Assembly (NCBI GenBank): GCA_030697205.1
Contig: JAUYQP010000018.1
Coordinates: forward strand, 1-53,003
Direction: 5' to 3'
DNA: 53,003 nucleotides
Origin: Mycobacteriales bacterium
GTDB lineage: Bacteria > Actinomycetota > Actinomycetes > Mycobacteriales > SCTD01
Below, one piece after another: positions 25,109-32,710 of the stretch. A model generated the notes under the pieces. That model was not told the origin of the DNA and made no database searches. It saw nothing but the letters and a program-made list of their open reading frames with translations. Made by a program: the position numbers and the translations under genes. How positions within the stretch are numbered: position 1 is the stretch's first letter; each line of letters begins with the position of its first letter.

Positions 25109-25786
25109 TCAGCGCGAAAGGCAGGCGTCGTTGGCCACCTCGACGGCCGCCGCGATCCGGTCGGCTGCCTGGCTGACCATCGTGGCGACTGTGCGCAGGG
25201 TCTGCATCCGGGCGTCGGACAGGGTGAGGACGCGGGTCGCGAAGAAGTCCATCGTCCCGACGACCTCGCCGCGCACGACGATGGGGAAGCAGACCCCAGA
25301 CTTCACGCCGACGCGCTGCGCGACAGGGGCACGCACGCAGTCGGTCATCTCGCCGAGGTCGGCGACGAAGAAGACGTCACGCCGCTGCCAGGCCCGGCCC
25401 GACAGCCCGACGCCCTCCGTGAACGACGCCGCGAGCGTGACCGCCCGGAACTCCGCGCCGGCCGACCCGGACTCGACGACGAAGTGCAGCGCCCGGTCGC
25501 TCCCGCTGCCCTGCACCTGCCAGTACGAGCCGTACTCCCAGCCGAAGGCGTCGCGGACCACACCCAGCACGCGCGATGTGGCGTCCTCGACCGTCGAACA
25601 GCCCTCAAGGGCGGCCAGCACCTTCACGAGCGCGTCCGCGTCGGTCGCCACCTCGCTCTGGGCAACCTCGCTCTGGGCAACCTCGCCCGTGGCGTGCTCG
25701 TCCTGAACCCGCTGCCTGCGCGTGTCCGCTCCCCGTGGATCGCCCGACGGGTCCCTGTCGACCACCAGCGCAAGGGCGCGACCCAC
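25109..25786 (-). CDS. GAF-domain protein, 225 aa
   Basis: Residues about 70-215 form a GAF domain: CSTVEDATSRVLGVVRDAFGWEYGSYWQVQG at its start, GVGLSGRAWQRRDVFFVADLG in the middle, and GVKSGVCFPIVVRGEVVGTMDFFATRV near its end. The first 65 residues are low in structure and hold a short DNA tandem repeat (VAQSEVAQSEVA). GTG 25786 is chosen to avoid overlap with the upstream small gene; an open frame continues to 25888. There is no output domain, so it is either a ligand sensor acting on a partner or the N-terminal remnant of a larger sensor. Confidence 0.65.
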   Translation of the reverse strand: MGRALALVVDRDPSGDPRGADTRRQRVQDEHATGEVAQSEVAQSEVATDADALVKVLAALEGCSTVEDATSRVLGVVRDAFGWEYGSYWQVQGSGSDRALHFVVESGSAGAEFRAVTLAASFTEGVGLSGRAWQRRDVFFVADLGEMTDCVRAPVAQRVGVKSGVCFPIVVRGEVVGTMDFFATRVLTLSDARMQTLRTVATMVSQAADRIAAAVEVANDACLSR

Positions 25787-25826
25787 GCCATCCAAGATGA
25801 CCCGAACGGCTACGCGCCGAGCGGAC

Positions 25827-26066
25827 CTACGACTCGCCCGCGATCGGGTCCGACGGCCCTGTGACGGCAGGTTCTTCGCCGTCGTCACCGACGACGTCGG
25901 GGTGGTCTGCGGCCGGGAGGACGCTGTCTACGTCATCGGCCTCGAGCACGATCGGCCGGCCGGCGAAGCCGGACAGGACCGTCAAGGTGCCCTCGCCGAA
26001 GACCAGGTGCCCGAGGTGCACCTCGCCAGAGCTCGTCTCCACGACGAACACCTCTGTGCTGGCCAA
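25827..26066 (-). CDS. Small acidic hypothetical protein, 79 aa
   Basis: TTG 26066 is chosen because AAGGAG stands eight bases before it. The in-frame GTG at 26075 would be too close to that site. The protein begins ASTEVFVVETSSGEVHLGHLVFGEG, a beta-rich fold with regular hydrophobic spacing, and ends in an Asp/Glu/Pro-rich tail. No family was recognised. It lies between tRNA-Ser(TGA) and the GAF gene, both on the same strand. Confidence 0.6.
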   Translation of the reverse strand: MASTEVFVVETSSGEVHLGHLVFGEGTLTVLSGFAGRPIVLEADDVDSVLPAADHPDVVGDDGEEPAVTGPSDPIAGES

Positions 26067-26295
26067 CTGCGTCACTCCTTGCCGTGCTCGTGGACTGTGC
26101 GTGGACCGGCTCAGCTGTGGCGAGCATGTTCCCACGCAATAGCGCGGGGTGCACGTCAATCGAGCAGGGTGATTCTCCAACAGCGTAGCGGTGCGGCCGG
26201 GGAGAATTCGGCGTACCGACGCGATACGACGGCGATGGCCTCGAGAGACTCGCAGCACCGTCGGGTCCGCGGCGGACCGTGCGACGCGGCATGAG

Positions 26296-26382
26296 CGGAG
26301 GGCGTGGGATTCGAACCCACGAAGAGCGTGAACCCTTAGCGGTTTTCAAGACCGCCGCCATCGACCACTAGGCGAGCCCTCC
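26296..26382 (-). tRNA. tRNA-Ser(TGA)
   Basis: Acceptor GGAGGGC pairs with GCCCTCC, discriminator G. The anticodon stem GCGGT/ACCGC carries the loop CTTGAAA (TGA). There is a long class II variable arm and the T loop is TTCGAAT. It is the intact end of the 26.5-kb island: 28 bp of its 5' half recur at 52839-52866. Confidence 0.97.
26343..26370 (-). repeat. attL core of the tRNA-Ser island
   Basis: Twenty-eight bases from the anticodon loop towards the D arm of tRNA-Ser(TGA) are identical to 52839-52866. The integrase gene starts its reading 60 bp away on the island side. The island restores the tRNA 5' end, which is less usual than restoring a 3' end. Confidence 0.85.
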
Positions 26383-26431
26383 CGTGCTGGGCAGAGTAGA
26401 CGAAAGCCCAGGTCAGGGCCGCTACGGCCCC

Positions 26432-27667
26432 TCAACCCACCTCATCGGTGATGTCCGCTTCGGGGCTGCCGCCAGCAACCCCGCCAGCAACGTCTGCCGC
26501 CCCCGCTGCGCTTAGCAGGGCTTCGAGACGGCTGGCTGCGTCCTGCTGATGCCTGCGGTCCACCCGCCGGTAGTAGGTGTTCGTCGTGCTGGTGCGGGTG
26601 TGCCCCATCGCCTCGCTGACCACCTTGTCGGACAGCCCCGTGTCCAGATGCAGGGTGGCGAAGGTGTGCCGCAGGTTCTTGAACGGGATGGTGTCCATCC
26701 CGAGGCCGCGCATGAACGAGCGGAAGCGGCGGCTGACCCGTGCCGGGTTGAGCGGCACGCCGCGCTCGTCGGTGAACACGAGGTCGGGGTCTGACCACTC
26801 GCCGCCTGCCGCCAAGCGCAGGGTGGCTTGGCGTCGGCGGTGGACCAGCAGCGCCTCACGGGCAGGAGCGATGACCTCCACGTCACGACGGGACTGCTCG
26901 GTCTTCGGAGCACCCACGCTCCGGCCCTTCTCCTCCCGCTGGACGGTCTGCCTGACGCGGGCCACCCCGCCGTTGTCGAGGTCGAGATCGCTCCATCGCA
27001 GGCCGAGCAGTTCGCCCTGCCGCACCCCGGTGGTGACGGCCAAGATGAACAGCGGCCCGAAGGGGTGGTCGCGGGCGGCATCGAGCAGCCGAGCGACCTC
27101 GCCAGGGGCGAGCACCTCGGGTGAGGTGTCGCGGATGTGGGGTGGCTGGGCCTTGCCCGCCACGTTGCGATCCACGCGGTCCCACGCCTCGGCGTCAGCC
27201 AGTGCCTTGTGCAGCACCCGGTGCAGGTGCAGGACGCTGCGCGGGGCCAGACCCTTGGTCAGGCAGGTGGCGTAGAGGCTGTCCAGGTGGATGGCCCCGA
27301 GCCGGACCAGGGGGACCGCCCCGATGACGGGGATGGCGTGGTTGTTGACGTACTCGCTGTAGCGCCGCCAGGTGCTGTAGCGCAGGAAGGGCTTGCGCTG
27401 GGTGAGCCAGAACGTGAGGAACTCCGCCGTCGTAGCGTCGGCCTGGCGTGGCAGCGTGCCGGTGTCTCGCAGCGCACGCAGGCGGCGAAGGGCGGCTTCG
27501 GCCTCGGTCTTGGTCTTGGCGCGCTGGGTGCGCCGCTTGCCGTCCACGGTGATTGCGGCCTCGTAGCCGTCACCTCGCTTGTAGACCGATCCGTCCCCGT
27601 TCACGTTCTTGCTACGCCGCGCCACGCCACGCACCTCCGACCCGAGGCTGGCACAAGGCTCCGACAC
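26432..27667 (-). CDS. Tyrosine-recombinase integrase of the tRNA-Ser island, 411 aa
   Basis: The domains run in normal order. There is an N-terminal arm-binding domain (GDGSVYKRGDGYEAAITVDGKRRTQRAKTKTEAEAALRRL), a SAM-like core-binding domain at about 85-180, and a catalytic domain with R in TTGVRQGELLGLRW, H-x-x-R in LRHTFATLHL, and the nucleophile in TNTYYRR. The C terminus is Gly/Ala rich. It sits directly beside attL and reads toward it. GTG 27667 lies 3 bp after the excisionase-like stop; a GTG at 27625 is an alternative start. It should drive insertion and, with the small upstream HTH protein, excision. Confidence 0.93.
   Translation of the reverse strand: MSEPCASLGSEVRGVARRSKNVNGDGSVYKRGDGYEAAITVDGKRRTQRAKTKTEAEAALRRLRALRDTGTLPRQADATTAEFLTFWLTQRKPFLRYSTWRRYSEYVNNHAIPVIGAVPLVRLGAIHLDSLYATCLTKGLAPRSVLHLHRVLHKALADAEAWDRVDRNVAGKAQPPHIRDTSPEVLAPGEVARLLDAARDHPFGPLFILAVTTGVRQGELLGLRWSDLDLDNGGVARVRQTVQREEKGRSVGAPKTEQSRRDVEVIAPAREALLVHRRRQATLRLAAGGEWSDPDLVFTDERGVPLNPARVSRRFRSFMRGLGMDTIPFKNLRHTFATLHLDTGLSDKVVSEAMGHTRTSTTNTYYRRVDRRHQQDAASRLEALLSAAGAADVAGGVAGGSPEADITDEVG
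26471..26491 (+). repeat. Paired arm-type repeats near attL
   Basis: GCCAGCAAC at 26471-26479 and again at 26483-26491, about 100 bp inside the core. The same pair with almost the same spacing lies at 52714-52733, about 105 bp inside the right core. They overlap the 3' end of the integrase gene. The likely role is arm binding by the integrase. Confidence 0.6.
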
Positions 27668-27670
27668 TTC

Positions 27671-28039
27671 TCACGGCTGGAACCCCTGGCGCTGCATCTG
27701 CTTGGTGATGAACTGCTGTAGCGCGACGACCGGTACCCGCCGGGCTCGTCCGATGAGCACGAAGGCGAGGTCGCCCGCGCCCATCAGTTCGTACAAGGTG
27801 GTGCGTGAGATCCCGAGGGCTCCCGCCGCTTGTACTGGGGTAAGGAGAAGCCGCGCTCGTACGTCCTCCGGTGCTGCCTTGCTGGTGTCCGTTCTCAAGT
27901 CCGCTTCCCCTGTGCAGTGGGGCCGAGCGGTTCCCCGCCCGGCCTGTCGAAGTTGCTCGTCAGGCGGTGCACTTAGGGGTGGAGAGGGAGCCGTACCGTT
28001 CGTTCTCTGGGCGTCTGCGCTCGGAGAGTGCGTCATCAT
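27671..28039 (-). CDS. Excisionase-like HTH protein, 122 aa
   Basis: Residues about 60-115 form an HTH_17/excisionase DNA-binding domain (LLTPVQAAGALGISRTTLYELMGAGDLAFVLIGRARRVPVVALQQFI). The first 55 residues are low-complexity Pro/Ala/Ser. The gene is immediately upstream of the integrase on the same strand, the classic xis-int order. It is divergent from a zinc-finger gene across a perfect 22-bp palindrome that may be its own operator. The start may lie further in, since the N terminus is poor. Confidence 0.8.
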   Translation of the reverse strand: MMTHSPSADAQRTNGTAPSPPLSAPPDEQLRQAGRGTARPHCTGEADLRTDTSKAAPEDVRARLLLTPVQAAGALGISRTTLYELMGAGDLAFVLIGRARRVPVVALQQFITKQMQRQGFQP

Positions 28040-28099
28040 CGACGCTCGCCAGCGTTCGCGTCAAGGTGCCTGGAAGCGCTGGTGTTCATAGGATCTGGC

Positions 28100-28121
28100 G
28101 CCGAGATTCTGGAATCTCGGC
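28100..28121 (+). promoter_or_regulatory. 22-bp perfect palindrome between the excisionase-like and zinc-finger genes
   Basis: GCCGAGATTC (28100-28109) and GAATCTCGGC (28112-28121) are exact reverse complements with two bases between them. That is too tight for a hairpin loop, so this reads as a protein-binding dyad. It is 21 bp before the zinc-finger ATG and 61 bp from the excisionase-like start. Confidence 0.6.
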
Positions 28122-28142
28122 AGCGCGACCTATCGTGCAGGG

Positions 28143-28292
28143 ATGCCGATGTGCTGGGACTGCTCAGGCAGCCGGGCTGTGCCGGACCACTTCGCCGAGG
28201 ACGGCTACGGCCCGTGCCCCACGTGCGTCATCGACGCAGGACAGACGTTCGTGGCGTTGGACGGAGTCCCGCTGCGCCTCGACCAGGACTGA
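28143..28292 (+). CDS. Small zinc-finger protein, left-end paralogue, 49 aa
   Basis: MPMCWDCSGSRAVPDHF..., then GPCPTCVIDAGQTFVALDG, gives two C-x-x-C pairs spaced for one zinc ribbon. A second ATG at 28149 is possible. The protein is clearly paralogous to 52536-52679, sharing GSRAVPD and CVIDAG-TFV with both Cys pairs. It lies convergent with hsdR, 3 bp from its stop. Unknown role; it may be an island-borne regulator or adaptor. Confidence 0.7.
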   Translation: MPMCWDCSGSRAVPDHFAEDGYGPCPTCVIDAGQTFVALDGVPLRLDQD

Positions 28293-28295
28293 CGA

Positions 28296-31200
28296 TCAGG
28301 CGCCCTCGGCCTGTTCCCGGATCTGGCGGAAGGTCTCGCCCCTGGCCCAGGTGGTGAATAGGCTAGCGAACTCCGGCTGGTCGAGGAAGCGGCGGAGCAT
28401 CTCACCATTGGCGTCGTGACGGTCGATAACGAGGCCCTCGAAACGCTTGTCGAAGGTGTAGCCGAAGTTCTGCTCGGAGTTGGCGAGGGCGCTGGCGCGG
28501 ATCTCGGGGTCCTCCATGGTGACGGTCAACTGCTGTTCGGCCCACAGGAGGTCGGCCTGGCCGAGGTTGGAGCCGAACTTGTCGTTGAGCGTCTCGATGA
28601 TGGTGGACAGCGCTGCCTGCTTGGCGGCGTTCATGCCCCCCGATCCATCGCCGGAGAAGGCCATCGGGAGCACCTGCTCGCCATCTCCGGCTCCCAGACT
28701 GACGTCGAAGGTGCCGGTCGTCTCGGTGCGAAGGGCGGCGAGCACGACGTCGTCACCGAGATCGACGGCGCCGTCGTGCTCTCGTGGCAGGCGCGGGAGC
28801 AGGAAGCGTCCGTAGAGGTAGAGCGACTCCAACTGGGTGTCGGTGAAGGGCAGCACCTGGGCCAGGAAGGCGTACATCCGCACGTAGTCGCGAAGCGCGG
28901 CCCTGAACTCCTCGCGGTCGGCGGGGTCGAGGGCCTGGTAGCGGTCCCTGGCGGGCTCTGTGTGCCGGTAGAGGGCCGCGTGGGCCGATTCCTTGGTATG
29001 GGGGTCCAGCGCTAGGTAAGCGGTCACCAGGCCGGTCACGTCGGCGGTGTCGATGACCTGGTAGCCGTCGAGGCGGGCGCTGGCGTTGTAGAGCAGGTTG
29101 GGGTCGGTGGGCTCGGTGACGGTGGCGTCGTAGAAGGGCTTGAACGCCGCTTGGATGTCCTCCGCCGAGTTGACGAAGTCGAGTACGAACGTGTCTGTCT
29201 TCACGCCGGGGATGGTGCGGTTGAGCCGGGAGAGTGTCTGGACGGCCTTCACGCCCTCCAACTTCTTGTCCACGTACATCGTGTGCAGCAGCGGCTGGTC
29301 GAAGCCGGTCTGGAACTTCTCGGCCACGATGAGCACCTGGTACTCGTCGGTGGCGAACCTCTTCGCCGTCTCAGACTCGGGGAAGCCGTTGAGGAAGGAC
29401 TCGGTGTAGGTGACCTCCTCACCCAAGTCGGGGTCAAGCACCGTGCCGGAGAAGGCGACGAGGGCCCGGCAGTCGGTGTAGCCCTTCTCCTCGATGTAGC
29501 CCGTGATGGCCTCGAAGTACTTGACGGCGTGTAGCCGGGAGCGGGTGACGACCATCGCCTTGCCCTTGCCGTTGATCTTCTTCGCGGTCACTCGACGGAA
29601 GTGCTCCACGATGACCTCGGCCTTCTGCGCCAGGTTCGTGGGATGTAGCGAGACGAACCGAGCCAGCGCGGCGGTGGCCTTGCGTTGATCGACTTCGGGG
29701 TCGTCGTTCGAGGCGTTCGCCAACTTGAAGTAGGTCGAGTAGGTGATGTAGTTCGACAGCACGTCGAGGATGAAGCCCTCCTCGATGGCCTGCCTCATCG
29801 AGTAGAGGTGGAAGGCACGGTGGAGCCCGTCGAGGTCGCTCTTGGTGCCGAACAACTCCAGCGTCTTGGCTTTCGGCGTTGCGGTGAAGGCGAAGAACGA
29901 GAGGTTGGGCTGCCTGCCGCGTGCTGCCACCGAGGCGGCGAGCACGTCTTGCGGGTCATCCCCAGCCTCGATCTTGGACTCCAACTTCTCGGCGGCGTTG
30001 AACACGGCCTCGACCCCGTTGTCACCCTGGCCGACCGCGACGACCTCGCGGGCTGCTTGCCCCAAGACGACCTTGAGCGCCTTGGCCGACTCGCCGGTCT
30101 GGGAGGAGTGGGCCTCATCCACGATGACGGCGAAGGTCCGCCCGGCGAGGGCTTTGGCTGCCTGGTCGAGAATGAAGGGGAACTTCTGCAAGGTGGTGAT
30201 GATGACCTTGGCTGTCTCCCCGGACAGGGCCTCGGCCAACTGGGAGGAGGACTCGTCAATCTTCTTCACCACGCCGACCGTGTGGTCGAACTGGAAGATC
30301 GTGTCCTGCAACTGTCGGTCGAGCACCACGCGGTCGGTGATGACGATGACCTTGTCGAAGACCTTCGAGTTGGGGGTCAACCCTTCCTTCAACAGGGCCA
30401 GGTCGGCGGGCGTGTGCAGGCTGGACAGGCGATGCGCCAGCCAGGCGATGGTGTTGCTCTTGCCCGACCCTGCGGAGTGCTGGATCAGGTAGTTGGTTCC
30501 CGCCCCTTGAGTGGCGGCGTGACTGGTCAGGGTGTGGACGGCGTGCCACTGGTGGTAGCGAGGGAACACCGTGGGCTTGTTGGCAGTCTTCTTGCCCTTG
30601 CTCTCCACCTCGACGTGGACGTAGCGCGCCAGCAGATCGAGCCAGGCGTCGCGCTGCCAGACCTGCTCCCACAGGTACGCACTGGCGTAGCCAGACGGGT
30701 GCGAGGGGTTCCCCGCCCCACCGGACTGACCAGGCCCGCCCGACCCCTGGTTGAAGGGCAAGAAACGGGTGCTGCGGCCTTCCAGCCGGGTTGTCAGGTA
30801 CACCTCGTCCGGGTCCACGGCGAAGTGGACGACGGCCCGCTTTGCGAACAGCATCTCCGTGGGTTTGCGGTCCTCTCGGTACTGCCTGACGGCGTGGTGG
30901 ACGCCTTGGCCCGTGAGGGGGTTCTTCAACTCCGCCGTCGCCACCGGCAACCCGTTGACCGACAGCACCAGGTCCATGCTCTTGTCGGTGTCATCGGAGG
31001 AGAAGTGAACCTGCCGCGTGACCGTGCAGCGGTTGGCGTCATACAAGGTCAGTAGGTCCGGCGTGATCTCGTGCGCGGGGCGGAAGTAGGCGAGGCTGAT
31101 CCTCACACCCAGGTCCACGACGCCTCGACGTAGGACATCGACAGTGCCGCGCTGGTCGATCTCCGCCGCCAGTCGCTCCGCGAACTTCCGCTGCGCAACG

Positions 31201-31394
31201 TCGGCACCACCGTGGAGGCCAAGCAGTCGCTCCCACTCCATCGGCTGCGTGGCCCCGATGAACGTGTACAACTCCGCCGTGTCCAGACCGAGCGCCGGTC
31301 GGTAGTTGTTCGCCACCCCCGAGTACCAGCCGCTGACGAGCAGGTGAGCCTCGATGGCCTCCTCGAACCGCAACTCTGTGTGGGAGCCAGCCAT
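28296..31394 (-). CDS. hsdR: Type I restriction enzyme subunit R, HsdR, 1032 aa
   Basis: N-terminal PD-(D/E)xK nuclease domain with the ATAELKNPLTGQ core preceded by the catalytic Asp region MDLVLSVNG. The SF2 translocase motifs are present: Walker A SAGSGKSNTIAW, DEAH in IVDEAHSS, motif III FTATPK, and motif VI near LSRLNRTIPG. The C-terminal helical domain binds the methylase core. Length is normal. GenE order is hsdM-hsdS-hsdR, with the ATG overlapping the hsdS stop. Cuts unmodified DNA far from the recognition site after ATP-driven translocation. Confidence 0.95.
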   Translation of the reverse strand: MAGSHTELRFEEAIEAHLLVSGWYSGVANNYRPALGLDTAELYTFIGATQPMEWERLLGLHGGADVAQRKFAERLAAEIDQRGTVDVLRRGVVDLGVRISLAYFRPAHEITPDLLTLYDANRCTVTRQVHFSSDDTDKSMDLVLSVNGLPVATAELKNPLTGQGVHHAVRQYREDRKPTEMLFAKRAVVHFAVDPDEVYLTTRLEGRSTRFLPFNQGSGGPGQSGGAGNPSHPSGYASAYLWEQVWQRDAWLDLLARYVHVEVESKGKKTANKPTVFPRYHQWHAVHTLTSHAATQGAGTNYLIQHSAGSGKSNTIAWLAHRLSSLHTPADLALLKEGLTPNSKVFDKVIVITDRVVLDRQLQDTIFQFDHTVGVVKKIDESSSQLAEALSGETAKVIITTLQKFPFILDQAAKALAGRTFAVIVDEAHSSQTGESAKALKVVLGQAAREVVAVGQGDNGVEAVFNAAEKLESKIEAGDDPQDVLAASVAARGRQPNLSFFAFTATPKAKTLELFGTKSDLDGLHRAFHLYSMRQAIEEGFILDVLSNYITYSTYFKLANASNDDPEVDQRKATAALARFVSLHPTNLAQKAEVIVEHFRRVTAKKINGKGKAMVVTRSRLHAVKYFEAITGYIEEKGYTDCRALVAFSGTVLDPDLGEEVTYTESFLNGFPESETAKRFATDEYQVLIVAEKFQTGFDQPLLHTMYVDKKLEGVKAVQTLSRLNRTIPGVKTDTFVLDFVNSAEDIQAAFKPFYDATVTEPTDPNLLYNASARLDGYQVIDTADVTGLVTAYLALDPHTKESAHAALYRHTEPARDRYQALDPADREEFRAALRDYVRMYAFLAQVLPFTDTQLESLYLYGRFLLPRLPREHDGAVDLGDDVVLAALRTETTGTFDVSLGAGDGEQVLPMAFSGDGSGGMNAAKQAALSTIIETLNDKFGSNLGQADLLWAEQQLTVTMEDPEIRASALANSEQNFGYTFDKRFEGLVIDRHDANGEMLRRFLDQPEFASLFTTWARGETFRQIREQAEGA

Positions 31395-32710
31395 CAGGCA
31401 GCCCCTCGGATCGTGGGCACGTCAAGTTGCCCCGTAACGGCGGCGGTAATGACGGCCTGCCGTCGTTCAGCCAATAGCAGTCGCTGGCGGTCAATGCGGT
31501 CAAGGAGTACATCGAGCCGCTCGTTGTCTGCCCTGATCTCAGCGACGATGGCTCGCTGTTCCTCTCTGGTGGGCAGCGGGATACGGATGGTCTGGATGTC
31601 AGGCATGTAGATGGTCTTGTGGGTCGAGCCCATGGCCAGACGACCCAACAGGTCAGGACGCATGGCCCGCAGACACCACAGGAGGTAGTACGGGTCGAGC
31701 CGGGGACCGCAGGTCCATGTCGCGAAGTCTTGGCTAGTTGCCATGTCAGTTCCCATGACTGCGGAGTAGCCAGCCGATGCCGCAGTACGGCAAAGGACCA
31801 CCGTTCCAGCCGGGTGCAGTTCGGCGGAACTGTTTGCCAGCCCGAGATCGCTGATCGACTCGCGAGTCTCAATGAGCACTTCACGTCGATCATCACGCAC
31901 TTGCTGGACTTCGCCGGTCGTGATCCAGGGGATGTGGCAGTCCTTCCACCAGTCGGGTTGTGAGCGACTGGGCGTATGTCCGCTGCCTTGCCGTGCCACG
32001 AAGTTGACTTTCACGACAGGCCAGGTGGACGGCAACTCCGGGGCCCAGGCCAGCCTGGGCGCAGCCGACTTGGAGGCACTTGCTGCTCCGGTGACGTGCG
32101 CCCATACCTGGCCGAGCCGTCGCTCCTGGATCGCATCCGCCACTGCGTCCAGATGCCCAGAGAGGGAGTCAATCCAGGCCGTCTCTGCGCCCAGGAGTGC
32201 GGCGATGAGCAGTTGCTCTGGGACGGTGGGCAGTGGTGTCCGCAAGGCGCCGAGGTCTGGCATGTAGATGGTCTGGTGCGTAGTGCCCGCCGCCAGCCGC
32301 TTTAGATCGGGCTCCATCGCTCTGAGAACGTGCAACAGGAACTCCGGCACAATCTGCGGGCCACAGGTCCACACCGCGAAGTCCTGACTGGTAGCCATGT
32401 CCGCGCCCATGATCGCGGAGAAACCGACCGAGGCAGTGCGCGACAGGATGACCGATCCTGCGGGGTGCCTCACTGCGGAACTATTGGCAAGGCCCAGGGC
32501 GCTGATCTTCTCTGCCGTGTCCTGGATGACGTGTGTGCGCCCATCTCTCAACTGCCAGACATCGGCCAGGGTGATCCACGGAACGTCGCAGGCGACCCAG
32601 TATTCTGGCTTCTGCCTACTCGGTGTGTGGCCTGTGCCGAGTCGCGCAACGTACTTGATGGGCACGGTCGGCCATCGCGAGTCGCGCAGCCAAGGCACTG
32701 GCTCGATCAC
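31394..32710 (-). CDS. hsdS: Type I specificity subunit S, HsdS, with two near-duplicate recognition domains, 438 aa
   Basis: Two target-recognition domains (about 10-150 and 215-355) alternate with helical conserved regions (about 160-205 and 370-420). The two TRDs are strongly alike: GHTPSRQKPEYW versus GHTPSRSQPDWW, DVPWITLADVWQLRD versus HIPWITTGEVQQVRD, GLANSSA in both, ATSQDFA-WTCGP in both, and THQTIYMPD versus THKTIYMPD. Different TRDs are the norm; alike TRDs predict two alike half-sites, so a symmetric bipartite target. The ATG overlaps the hsdM stop. Confidence 0.93.
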   Translation of the reverse strand: MIEPVPWLRDSRWPTVPIKYVARLGTGHTPSRQKPEYWVACDVPWITLADVWQLRDGRTHVIQDTAEKISALGLANSSAVRHPAGSVILSRTASVGFSAIMGADMATSQDFAVWTCGPQIVPEFLLHVLRAMEPDLKRLAAGTTHQTIYMPDLGALRTPLPTVPEQLLIAALLGAETAWIDSLSGHLDAVADAIQERRLGQVWAHVTGAASASKSAAPRLAWAPELPSTWPVVKVNFVARQGSGHTPSRSQPDWWKDCHIPWITTGEVQQVRDDRREVLIETRESISDLGLANSSAELHPAGTVVLCRTAASAGYSAVMGTDMATSQDFATWTCGPRLDPYYLLWCLRAMRPDLLGRLAMGSTHKTIYMPDIQTIRIPLPTREEQRAIVAEIRADNERLDVLLDRIDRQRLLLAERRQAVITAAVTGQLDVPTIRGAA

